Assembly (NCBI GenBank): GCA_009760855.2
Contig: WPIO01000004.1
Location: 812,501-876,500, forward strand
Direction: 5' to 3'
Source of the DNA: Cristatella mucedo
Taxonomy: Eukaryota > Bryozoa > Phylactolaemata > Cristatellidae
DNA: 64,000 bases
The notes under the pieces were generated by a model. It was not told the DNA's origin, did not search any database, and was given only the letters and a program-made list of their open reading frames with translations. Position 1 is the first letter of the stretch. The number at the start of each line of letters is the position of its first letter. This document shows positions 22,601 to 32,699 of this stretch, one piece after another. The position numbers and the translations under genes are program-made.

Positions 22601-23477
22601 GCACAGATAGGCACTGCGTTATCACGAGAGCCACGATTCGGCATTCAACGGTTCCGCACAGATTTATGGAAATTAATTTTTTTCAGACGATAGTTTTTGG
22701 CAGGTATACAAAACCATAGAATTATCAGAAGTGACAGCCGACAGCCGACAGCCGATTGTTATTTTTATATTCACGTCTCAATACAAATTAGCAGTTTATA
22801 TGAAGCGAACGCGAAAGATGCAAGGAAAGATTTATACAAATCTTTCCCCTCAGCCTGTGAGCTGGAAGTCAACGTTGTAGTGCGAGATCAGTTTCATGTA
22901 CCAGAAATTGCATTAATTCACGTTAAACAATCTATATTAACTTAAATGCGAAAAACTATATTTAATCATTTAGTTATATAAAAACGTCTACACGTATGGA
23001 TTTAAAAAATAAAGCGCAAACAATTCAATACAGCCACGTATCTGAACATCGTCACAAATCTCATAATCCTGAATTATTGTCCGAATTTCTCAAGAATTTA
23101 TTTTTAGTACAACCTCTAGAAGTAAATTCTAATGTGCAGCAACACAAATCTCATTAGAGCACCTCTTGACCATGTAGCCTGCTTGCAGTACATTGCCAAT
23201 AAAGCTACCAGTGATTAATGAAAATTCTCCTGAAAGGTCTCCTGCAATCAGTATCGGACTGTCAAACACAAATATTTTAGCGAGTAACTCCGAAAAGTCC
23301 ATTCGAAAAAACCGAAAAAAGGTCCGAAAAAAAACAAGTTTAGACAGACAGAAAGAATACGGTATGTCATAAAAGAGAGGGGCATGATCTTTGATGACGA
23401 CGTGATTGCAACAGATTAATGCGAAGGTCCATGAGAAAAAATTGCAGGATTTATAACCAAACGATTCACGAATGACG
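22601..23477. other. No recognisable gene
   Basis: A triplicated 'gacagcc' unit lies at 22734-22755. The rest is AT-rich and unassigned. Confidence 0.5.
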
Positions 23478-23690
23478 ATGCAATGTAATGTATCTTCGTC
23501 TGTAGCTCCACACAGCTACAAAGACTAACTGGGTGTTACAAAGGAAAATTTTGTATAGTGCACTCAAACTCTAAGCAGCCTTCGGTGCAGATTCAGTAGC
23601 CAACAGACTTCAACTCACGCAACAACAGAGAGAAAATAAGAAACATAGCCGAGTCAAGAGAACAATCGAGGTATTAAGTATAGCATCCCA
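23478..23690 (-). mobile_element. LINE-B 3' end fragment
   Basis: It matches the last part of LINE-B, including the 'gcaatgtaatgtatc' tail junction, the 'cataaagact'-like block and the 'cagacttcaactcacgcaac' block. It is in minus orientation. Confidence 0.7.
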
Positions 23691-24984
23691 ACCTTCGAGC
23701 TTGCCAGATCGCATGGACTGAACAAACGAGAAGCAGGGTTGGGCGGTCTCAGATACGCAGCCATCAGAGCAGGGCGTCATCCGTGTCTTGGTCAGCAAAA
23801 AACTCATTTAGCTCCCACTGGACAAAGCCTAATCGGGGATATGTAAACACTTTTTTTTTAGTTAGCGGTCATTTAAAAAAATCTAAATTTAGGAGGCCAC
23901 CCGTAACTCCACAACTGTCCGTAACTGTCCAAAACGCCCGAAACTGTGCTAGGTAGACATGCATGATAGGCGGCATATAGCCGGCCCGTCGAACGCTGGG
24001 ATCACAAATTTAAATAGAGCCCTTAACAATAACTAATAAATAATTTTTAGTTTTTAAGACCATAAGTTTCATCAGAGCATAAAAAATTAAAACGATCATG
24101 TAAGAAAAACATAACCAGCGAAATAAGTTAGTTTTTATTTGCAACCACGACGCTATTGGCTATAGCTAATAGTGAACGGGCAATTATTTCTGAAAATGAG
24201 TACATCTCAGATGTATTGCTCTCCTGCCCACGTGTGCAAAGTTTTGTGTATCAATGGTAACTTGATTATTTTTTGAGATATATAAAATTTAAAAGAATTG
24301 CTTTAGCTATGCAGGAAAAATAATAAATTGCACGAAGTGAGGTGCCGCAAGCTTGAGATAAGCTATCAAAAGGAATGCTGAAATCACCCATTACGAGCAA
24401 AGAACGATTTCTTGCATCGGCAGCAATATGCAGCAATAATTTCGACAACATTTAAACGGCAGTAATAATTATAAAACCCGCACAAGAGGCCGTTCATATT
24501 ATCTCCAAATGTGGCCATGGTGTGGCTTACACAGTAAAATATGCTGAACGTGCAAGCGTGCATTGACGTACAGGTGCCATGAAAAGTTCAAGCAACTACT
24601 GGGAAAATTACGAACTCAAAAGAATGAGCCCGCTCTTGCTGTCCGTTTGAGGTGCCACCAGGCTCTCGATCGTTGTCTAGTGATAAGAAAAATTGACGAA
24701 TAAGCCCGGACAAGCACTTAAATACCGGTGCCATCAAAAGTTAGGGTAATTACTGGGAAACTACACTTAATCACAATGCCTACTTTAGCCAAGACAGGCT
24801 CAGACGAATTACACCGAGATGAGCCTTGTATCAATCCGCTCAGGAAAATAGTTCCACAATGTCCAGGTTCACTAGTACACCATCAATGAAAAAAGACAAA
24901 GAATGCAAAATTGCACACAAGACTCGCAGCCGAGCCATCGGTTTGTGAGGCCCCAGATTGTTTCGGATCCCTTTATCATGCAGA
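23691..24984. other. No recognisable gene
   Basis: AT-rich sequence with short shadow frames only. Confidence 0.5.
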
Positions 24985-25354
24985 GGCAAGCAAATTGCTT
25001 CGGTAAAAGACGGTTCCATAGGAATTGTATCCTGTTGGACATTTCTGCAGGACATCTGCTGCAGGCAGTCAAGATCAGCATAAGATCCGTCTCAGTTTCA
25101 AGATCAGTTTCACGACTTGTATCGCAATGATTGACTATTCCCTAGGGCATCATAAAAACTGACTTACAATGGTGGTTTGTAGCTTTTTAAAATGATCTAA
25201 AATGAAGAGATGACTCGCTGTCTTTTGTTATTGATTCGAAAGAGCGTTAGAAGCATAGCAAGTGAAGACTCCGTCTCCTAGGGAATTAACGGTAGCGACG
25301 TGAGAGTGTAGTTGACGAAAGTCGGAGGCTCCAGTTGCTCGCCGGAGCTCAGAG
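24985..25354. repeat. Dispersed repeat R, left part
   Basis: It aligns with 51455-51755, sharing landmarks 'gatggttccata' / 'gacggttccata' and 'gattgactattccc'. A LINE-A copy interrupts it at 25355, and it resumes at about 27105. The type is unknown. Faint LINE C-terminal-like coding ('NRIQFLWNRLLP', minus) suggests it is itself an old LINE piece. Confidence 0.6.
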
Positions 25355-27104
25355 GTAATAATAATAATAATAATAATAATGCATTTGATAAAGCGCCCTC
25401 AGATAACTTAATCTCTTTCTAAGCGCTTTAAATTTGCTGCAAAGGGAAATGCAATTAAATGGTAAGTAAAATCATGCTTGAAAAACAAACAAAGTGAATA
25501 ATATGGTTAGGGGCGACAAGCACACGGTCAGCATGCAAATGTGGTTAGTGGCAGCATGCACAGTGTCAGCACGCACAAGCACGTGAAGGACGAATCACAG
25601 GGACCCACTAAATGCTGTCCTAAATAGGTGTGTTTTTAAGTTCCTTTTAAATGTGGTCAGGTCAGGGATGTTGTGACGCAGGTCGGGAGGGAGTTCCAGG
25701 CTTTGAGAGCATATGAACTAAATGCACGGTCTCCAAAGGATTTGAGGTTTGTACGAGGTATTTCTAGACTGTTGGATTCCGAAAAGCGGGTGGTACGATG
25801 CTTAGCCTGATGGGGGAGTATGTTGGAGAGATAGGCTGGAGCCGTAGAGTGAAGGGACCTAAAAGTGAGCGACAAAACCTTGTAGTCAATCTCTTGCTTG
25901 ACTGGTAGCCAGTGCATGTCGGCGAGAAGTGGAGTAATGTGGCAACTGCGACGCTGACGACAGACAAGCCTAGCTGCAGAATTTTGCACCAGCTGCAATC
26001 GCCTGATCGCACATGCTGGTAGGCCAGTAAGAAGTGAGTTGCAGAAGTCGAGACGAGATGTCACGAATGCATCGACCAACTTGGACGCGGTATCCTTATC
26101 TAAACAAGCCCGAATTTTAGAAATGTTATGAAACTGAAAATAGGCAGATTTGACGGTGGAGCTGATATGGTCGTCTAACAAGAGGTTGCTTTGGAATATG
26201 ACACCTAGACTTCGAGCTGATTCAACTGGAGATATGCTGGCAGAGCCAATTTTGAAAGTCAGCCTTCCCAATCTCTGAATCACACTGGGGTTGCCCATAA
26301 CTAGTGAGTTAGTTTTATCATCGTTTAATTTTTGAAAATTTGCTGCCATCCATGTGCGGATGTCATCAATGAATGTAGCAAATGAGTTGAGCAAATTTGA
26401 GGTGCTCAAAGGCTGGGAGGGATCAAAGCAAAGGTACAACTGAGTGTCATCCGCATAGAAGTGAAAGCCTAGATTGTGCTTGGCAATCACATCACTAAGA
26501 GGGAGAGTATAAACCGTGAAAAGAACCGGGCCTAGCACGGAGCCCTGAGGTACTCCATATTTCAGAGGTACTTCAGATGATCTTCGTCCATTCACGTCAA
26601 TACTTTGGAGTCTGCCACTGAGATAGGACCTGAATCACTGCAGACCAGTGCCAGTGATTCCCAGGTGAGATGAGAGGCGCTTTAGAAGAACTTTGTGATC
26701 GATGGTATCAAAAGCTGCCGAAAGATCGAGCGAAACAACCAGAGACACTCTACCCATGTCTGCATTCCTAAGTAGGTCGTTGTATACCCGAAGCAATGCT
26801 GACTCTGTAGAGTGATTAGCTCTAAAGCCAGACTAGAACTTACTAGCAAGGTGTGAGGTTTCTATATATGAGTTGAGCTGGTCCGCCACGACCCGTTCCA
26901 GTGTCTTTGATAGGAGTGGTAGAAGGGAGACTGGGTGGTAGTTGCTTAAGTTCTCTTGGTCTAGTGTCGCTTTCTTGAGAAGTGGCCTGACTACTGCTTT
27001 TTTGAATGGTGCTGGGACATGACCTGAGGCTAATGAAATATTGAGGTTAAGACAATTCCCATTAATATAACCAATCAATAAGTCCTCACAGCATTTCAAG
27101 GTTC
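25355..27104 (-). mobile_element. LINE-A copy, longest in the window
   Basis: On the minus strand it begins before RT (block '[20 protein letters not shown]'), continues through RT and the C-terminal region, and ends with the stem-loop and a (TAA)n tail at 25357-25379. It is nested in repeat R: the flanks at 24985-25354 and 27105-27300 form one repeat that is uninterrupted at 51455-51931. The endonuclease domain is absent. Confidence 0.92.
25657..26595 (-). pseudogene. LINE-A reverse transcriptase, main open part
   Basis: A 312-codon stretch contains motif B ([13 protein letters not shown]), the catalytic motif C ([12 protein letters not shown]) and the C-terminal region to 'AWNSLPTC'. Upstream in the same gene, motif A (SLDLSAAFDTIDH) is present but separated by a stop at about 26638 (in LQ*FRSYL) and another at about 26838. 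A frameshift near 25660 removes the last residues. The catalytic residues are intact, but the protein is not. Confidence 0.88.
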
Positions 27105-27300
27105 CATTGGATTTCTACCTCATGTGCTAAAGCGGTCCGACACTGGGCATGCTACCACTAACGAGATAGTCGCGTTCAGTAGCCGAGCCAAAGGGAGGGC
27201 AGGGGAGTCAAACCTCCCAGCAGTGGGGCAGCATGTGCTAGGATAGTTCGTGAACAGTCACGGTGATAGTATCAGCACGACGTGCGAAGAAATCGTGAAG
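27105..27300. repeat. Dispersed repeat R, right part
   Basis: It aligns with 51755-51931 ('ttggatttctacct', then 'cgagatagtcgcgttcagt' against 'cgagatggtcacgtttagt', then 'agtggggcag'). Confidence 0.7.
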
Positions 27301-28197
27301 GTGTGGTTGAGGTGCCGAAAGGCACGCTGGCGTTCAACCCCCTACTAGCCATTGTCAAATATTGTGGACACCGTAGCTTCAGTCTAAATTACCAAGAAAG
27401 TCCGAGATTCACCTATGACTAAAGTCGCGACATCCCATGACTTGACAAAAACACGCAACATAGCTGAATGCGCATGTTTGCCATACATGTTCTGCTCTGT
27501 TCCTGAGCGGAATGGTTTCCGACGAGGCAAATGTTATCACATAGCGACTGGGGCGCATCCGTGGCAGCACTTAAAATGCTTACCAAGATAATTCGCTCTA
27601 TGAAGGCTCGTCAAATATGCATTTTCCTTATTATCATCGAGCCCCGTGTATTGAACCGTGTTAAAGTTGCATTCAGGTATAGTTTGAATATAGTTTTCCA
27701 TTTGATCACAATCGTCTACTGATGCTCGACAACTAGATTTCGATGCATGTTCATAGGTATTGAAGTATCCGCAAAAAAAGACGCAGCTTTTCTAAAAATG
27801 AAAAGTATTCGAGGCATTCGTATCTGCACACAGAGTGCCATAGTTTCTCCTAAAATTAAAATAATAATTCTGGAATATGCTCATGCAAGCGTTAGTCTTT
27901 TGAACATGATTGGGTACCTTAGGTCCCTTTCCAAAAAGTTCACCGTTTATTAAGCACTGTGAGCATTACACACTTCGTTAATTTCCTCTGAGAGCTGCTC
28001 GACTTCGGACTTCGGTGTTTTATCAGCAGTGCGAGGTGCGCCTCAAAAAGAGGTGTCCAAGGAGGCATTCCAATCAAAATATTTGTAAAATTTGTCCGAT
28101 AATCAAGTATTGTTTGCACTACCTTTCGAAAGACGAATATGCCAGAAATGAAATCGAAAGTTCTGATGGCTTCCGCATAAAGGAAAACATGAAATAT
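27301..28197. other. No recognisable gene
   Basis: Only short frames (63-88 codons) without family resemblance. Confidence 0.45.
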
Positions 28198-28338
28198 ATA
28201 ATTCATTTATATAGCGCCCCCAAGAGAACTTAATCTCTATTCAGGCACTTCACATATGCCTCGGGCTCGAACCCACAACCTCAGTCAGACCTTGGTCGGG
28301 GCGAGCACCTTAACCGCTAGACCAAACCAGCTCGGCAG
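28198..28338 (-). mobile_element. tRNA-derived SINE with LINE-A-type 3' end
   Basis: Read on the minus strand, a tRNA-like head carries a box A (TGGTCTAGCGGTTAAGG, 28324-28308) and a box B (GGGTTCGAGCC, 28274-28264). These are the internal RNA polymerase III promoter elements. The head runs directly into a tail with the LINE-A stem-loop, including the identical 16 bases 'agagattaagttctct' (28238-28223) and a GGGCGCT arm. The head cannot fold as a full tRNA because the anticodon arm and acceptor pairing are lost. A second, degraded copy lies at 61234-61385. Confidence 0.8.
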
Positions 28339-29061
28339 GATAATGAAAGCTGCCTCTAACCCGGATGTAAACCGGGAGCAGCATATCTACAAATTAAAAA
28401 TTTACTTATATATGTATCACACGTGACTTTTATCCATACTTTTCGAACCTTGGTAGATCGCGATACGCACGTGAAGCTTGTTAAGGTACATTCTTGCAAC
28501 TTTGATGCAGCATTTTCTGTCTAGGTTTGTGCAGTGCAAAATCCATTTCCATGCTGATACTTCACATATCAGAGTGAAAGTTGAAATATGAGTCCACTCC
28601 GCCGCAGCAGCAGAAACCTCAGCCATCCACCTTAGCCGGGCCTCCTCTCGCGAGGCCTAGTTCCGCCATCGTCGCGTCGGTGGCCATACAGCTGCAGCGG
28701 CCGCTCACCGGCAGCAGAACTGCGCTCGTACATATCGGCATATTTTTGTTTTCTTACTGAATTTCAGGCTAGTCGTAATAGCTAGCAGCCCTCGGGTTAT
28801 GGTTAACAAGCACATGTGCCTAGAAGAAAAGAGTTACACTGTGCATCGTGCTGCTCGCTGTGTATCGCTGCCTCTGGCAGCATTCGGGACGATGGCTGAG
28901 TCGAAAGCTGCCCATAAATAGTCCGAGGCCCTGCCTGAACTAGTGCAACGAGTGCTGTTCCACTAAGACAAGACATAGCTGACTAGGAGGTTGACTTAAA
29001 TTTCCGATGTTGTCAACAAAGTAATAGTCAGTAGGTAGTCTGTCGAAAAACGCGTAATACT
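28339..29061. other. No gene recognised; GC-rich patch at 28590-28730
   Basis: The patch is rich in CAG/CCG. The left end of the virus-like element may lie in this interval but no terminal repeat could be identified. Confidence 0.4.
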
Positions 29062-29265
29062 TCAATCTGTTCCAATACTCACTGTTGTGTTTGTCACGTG
29101 CAGTTCTCCTGAAACTACTGTCGTATCCGAACTAGGTCGCAGATAAACACAATTTGAATTACCAAAAACCATCGCAATAAGCATTAGGATTGATGTCAAT
29201 GCTTTATTTGTCCATGAATAATTAGTCGAAGTCTTGATAATTAAGTTCATAGACTTTAGGCTCAT
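29062..29265 (-). pseudogene. Probable distal part of fiber-like gene
   Basis: A 67-codon minus-strand frame lies directly beyond the solo LTR insertion and has similar AT-rich codon use to the fiber-like gene on the other side (30018-30572). The AATT duplications place the two parts next to each other before the insertion. Assignment to the same gene is inferred from position, and no motif confirms it. Confidence 0.4.
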
Positions 29266-29281
29266 TAATGATACTTGAATT

Positions 29282-30013
29282 TGTAACCGGGTTCCAGGGG
29301 TCAGAGGCTAGTTCTCGCCAAACCCCGCCGTACTCCGGCCACGCTGCCGCTCGCCATGCCACCGAGCTAGGGTAAGACGAGCGGCCGTCAGGTTAAACCT
29401 CTTTATAATAACGCATGCGCCAACAACAAGAGGGGAACTAAACAAGTCTACAGGAAGGGTCCTATACACAGTACACTACGGGGGCGCAAGACGACGCAGC
29501 AAGCGCGAACAAACGTGTTAGTTGGGGTCAGTCGGCTTCTGCAGTCCTGTCATTGTACCGACTCAGAATCCAACAGTACGAGCGTACGCCGTCCAAAACC
29601 CGGCTGGCTGAGTAACTGCTGGCTAGTCCGAGTCGACAACTACCACAGTCGTAAGCTTCCGCGGAAAGACGCCAACACACGGGGGGGGGGGTCACGAACA
29701 TGCTACACGGGGAACGCAGAATTAAAACAAGTCAACAACAAGCGAGCTATCCAGCTCCGCTCGGGTCTTGGGTACTCGTTCCCTTGCGTGCGTGGCAGCA
29801 TCGCCGGAGCACGCCTGCACGAATCCAGGTGCATAACTCGGCGAGACCGGAAGCCTCCAAGACCACGACTTACTTGGCCAACTTCCCGTACCCAAGAGCC
29901 CCGGTGACCTCTCGTCACCACACATCCGGCAATGCATAGGTCCAACCCCGGCCTAGCCGGTGACCCTTATTACAGCCAAGTGGTCCCAGCCAACCGAACC
30001 CAGCCTGGGTACA
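29282..30013 (+). mobile_element. Solo LTR with AATT target-site duplication
   Basis: The 732-base unit starts TGTAACC and ends GGGTACA, the inverted TG...CA termini expected of an LTR. It is flanked on both sides by AATT (29278-29281 and 30014-30017). A second, truncated copy of the same repeat is at 4812-5333. No internal retrotransposon region is present, so it is a solo LTR from recombination. A TATA-like 'ttataataa' near 29403 suggests plus orientation. A polyG run (29681-29692) lies inside. The superfamily is unknown; a 4-base duplication is compatible with some Ty3-type elements. Confidence 0.72.
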
Positions 30014-30017
30014 AATT

Positions 30018-30572
30018 ACTTCAGAAATTTGTTTACTGTTTTGTCAACAGAAATCTTAGTTGCAGCATCAGCATCAGGATTAGCAGGATCAGCAACATTA
30101 ATCACCTGTCACCTCCCATGTTCAGTAATGTTGTCGCTGGGAATCTCTACATCACTACATCTCACGTCATCCCTCCATAAGTGGCGCAGAAATCATCCGG
30201 AAGCACAGTAGGAGCAGTTGAATTCTGCCTCCAATAAGCTGAAGTAATGGCGAAGCCATTCGTATTTAAATCGTCAGCCATCGTATCGCCGACTTTATTG
30301 ACATAGTTATTTATCTGGGAGATATTACCAGCATCTGCTGGCTTTAATCCAGAACCCCAATATGTAGCAGCCATCTCATTGAAGTTAATAGCCCCACTTC
30401 CAGCTACTAAGAAAGTGGCATCCGCATAAGATCTCTTAACTGCTCATTCCCTCAGATTCACAGGATCAGATCGGCAAGATTCGTCACCTTCATTCCTATT
30501 TGCAGAAATATCGGATATAAAATTAACATTGAATTTCTTAACGTAAGCACCAAGGTCTACTTTGCGATTCAT
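30018..30572 (-). pseudogene. Fiber-like virion protein, proximal part
   Basis: The frame starts at ATG 30572 (MNRKVDLGAYVKKFNVNF...) and has one in-frame TGA near 30447. It reads through 'LVAGSGAINFNEM' and a 'GDTMADDLNTNGFAITSA' unit to 30162. In a shifted frame it continues with 'VINVADPANPDADAATK' at about 30060-30110. The 'GDTM-x-DLNMNG ... DPxNPxDAATKxYVD' pattern is a repeat typical of trimeric fiber-like proteins, and the plus-strand gene at 41971-42244 shares it. A role in cell attachment is inferred. The gene points to the left end of the element. Confidence 0.6.
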
Positions 30573-30646
30573 GTAAATACTTTGCTCTTAAAGCAAAGTT
30601 GGATTTATCAAGCACTTCTCTGAATATTGGAACAATCGTTGCAAAC

Positions 30647-31405
30647 CTACCAGCATCTTCTTCTTTCACTACTTGTTTGCTGCGATCTCTTGATGTAATA
30701 TTTAAGGTCAAATTCAGGATTAACCTTGTTATTGAGTCCGCCTAACTTACTAATCAAGTCAAACTCAAAATCATAATTGCTCTCATTCTCAAGCAGATAC
30801 ATAAACAATGGACACCCAATCGGCATGTCTACTTCTGTCTTTGTTGGAATCTTAAGATTTCCAGCTGCAGCATAATATTCAGGAACATCTTCGAAGTTCA
30901 ATCCTGGCACCATCATTTCGAATTCACAGTAAAGACATTCATTCAATCCCAACACATGAAAACCAAGTAGATATTGGGCATGATACTGCTTAGGTATCTC
31001 TCCACCTTTTATTTCGCTGTCTATCTGTCTATCTCTAATCTACAAACATTTAATCTCTACCAAAGTGTGCCCTCCAATTATTCCATCGAATGAATATCTG
31101 TAAAATCTATCACGACTAAAACAATCACTTGCATTTTCAAGGTTAGCTCCAAAATTAATCTCCAAGAACATAGCAGCAATTGGCTCAAACACTTTCCCAA
31201 ATGTCATTGGCGGAAATGTTCTTGTAGAGCAGTTTACAATATATTTATTTAGTTTTAGATTAGCCATATCATCAGTATCATAACTGCTTTGATCCCCAAA
31301 TAACCTCCGTGCCCCAAGAATAGAATAAACCTCAGATCCTCCAATGTTCAAACTCACCGCTTTCTTCCATTCCTCCAAACCGTGAATAAAATAAAACATT
31401 TCCAT
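30647..31405 (-). pseudogene. YqaJ/alkaline-exonuclease-like protein
   Basis: The first frame (31405 to 31040) carries the fold's signature: an early Ser/Glu helix, 'TFGKVFEPIAAMFLE' with the first active-site Glu, then 'YSFDGIIGG' and 'LVEIKC', the D...E-x-K catalytic core. A break at about 31040 is followed by a second frame (to 30647). That frame begins after 'IPKQYHAQYLLG', the conserved Gln-containing motif, and continues with 'VLGLNECLYCEFE'. These motifs belong to the YqaJ/lambda-exonuclease family used in DNA recombination and packaging by phages, herpesviruses and baculoviruses. All catalytic residues are still visible despite the frame break. The function is inferred from the family. 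Confidence 0.72.
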
Positions 31406-31424
31406 CTTATACCAGTTTAAAATT

Positions 31425-31751
31425 TCATTCAGTATCTATATTTTCATAAATCCACGATCTCTTCATGCAAGTAAACTGACTGCCGTCGCCATTTGATGTC
31501 AACTCTGCTATATTATCACAGATTGCCATGTAATGCACCATTAGAGTCGTTGCTGGAACAGCAGCAGGAATCAACTCATTGAACTCAATAGTTGCATCAA
31601 GTCTAGTAGCGTTCCTGTGCGGCTGGTCATTGTATTGCAGATCAATGACGCGAATCGAATACATAGTCAGTCATACAGGATAAGTAATGCCAACAGGCTC
31701 TGTTACCTCGTTCAGTCCTACGAACTGTATCCTGAACTGGGTGAAGTCCAT
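31425..31751 (-). pseudogene. Unrecognised small virus gene
   Basis: From ATG 31751 the frame reads MDFTQFRIQFVGLNEV..., with one in-frame TGA at about 31673, and ends at 31425, giving about 108 codons. It sits between the interrupted capsid gene and the exonuclease in the same orientation, only 20 bases before the exonuclease. No family is recognised. The mixed composition and beta-rich look would suit a virion protein. Confidence 0.5.
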
Positions 31752-31807
31752 CTATTCTGGTGAGCACTTTCCGTCTTTTGGGACAACTGCTTCTGGCTAG
31801 GGTTGGA

Positions 31808-32334
31808 TGTAATGCAATGTAATGTAATGTATCTCCGTCTGTAACTCCACGAAGTCATAAAGACCGCGTGGGTGTTACGTAGAAGAGTTTTGTATAGCGC
31901 ACTCACAGCCTAAGCGGCTTTCGGTACGCATTCGGTACCCAACAGACTTCGTCTCACGCAACAAAGAGAAAGTGGGAAGCATAGCAGAGTCAGGAGAGCA
32001 GTTGAGGTAGTGAGTAGCATAGAAGTAGCAGTTCAGGACCGCTGAAAAAGATGTGCCATAGTCGGCAGTAGGAGAGTAGTTGTCGTTGTGTAAGAATTGT
32101 GGAAGCGAGTTCCACAGTCTAGGACCTGCAGAGCTAAAGCTTCTGTCACCAACTGTCTTTAAGCGAAGGAATGGAACAACTAATTTCTTGTCCACACAGG
32201 ACCTCAAGGCACGAACAGGCTGAAACTGATGCAGCAGTTCAGCTAGGTACGAAGCAGCGAAGCCGTGGCGGGCCTTGTGTTTCAGCGTAAGAACTTTGCT
32301 CTTTACTCTTTGCTCAACTGGCAACCATCCTAAT
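31808..32334 (-). mobile_element. LINE-B 3' portion inserted in the virus
   Basis: On the minus strand the 149-codon frame (31875-32324) is the LINE-B C-terminal region ('HQFQPVRALRSCVDKKLVVP', 'GDRSFSSAGPRLWNSLPQF'). It is followed by the 3' UTR and a tail of 'attac' units (31808-31830). Its 5' part is at 32606-32695, beyond a nested LINE-A. Confidence 0.88.
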
Positions 32335-32605
32335 AATAATAATAATAATAATTCACTTGATAAAGCGCCCTCAGAGAACTTAATCTCTCTCTAGGCGCTT
32401 TACATTTGCTGTAAAGTGAAATGCAATTGAATGGTAAGTAAAATCATGCTTGAAAAAACAAACGAAATGAATAATATGGTTAGGGGTGACATGCACAGGG
32501 TCAGCATGCAAATGTGGTTAGTGGCAGCATGCACAGTGTCAGCACGCATAAGCACATCAAGGACGAATCACAGGAACCCACTAAATGCTGTCCTAAATAA
32601 ATCCT
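32335..32605 (-). mobile_element. LINE-A 3' end nested in LINE-B
   Basis: It consists only of the 3' UTR, stem-loop and (TAA)n tail. 'atcc' is found on both sides of the insertion (before 32331 and after 32604), a short target duplication. It is the youngest of the three layers at this locus: virus, then LINE-B, then LINE-A. Confidence 0.88.
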
Positions 32606-32695
32606 AGCTCTTTCAGCAAAGGTGACACGTGCTCAGACCGCTGGGACTTGAAGACCAGCCTAGCAGCCATATTCATAGTCCGCTGTAGTGGCATA
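32606..32695 (-). mobile_element. LINE-B 5' portion of the split copy
   Basis: It matches 54705-54800 ('ccactgcagttgactatgaatatggctg'). Its 5' truncation point joins directly to the capsid gene at about 32695-32700. Confidence 0.75.
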
Positions 32696-32699
32696 ATAG

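Noticed and set aside
28260-28340. Functional tRNA gene
   Set aside because: Boxes A and B are present, but the anticodon arm and acceptor stem do not form, and the sequence runs into a LINE-type tail. It is a SINE head.
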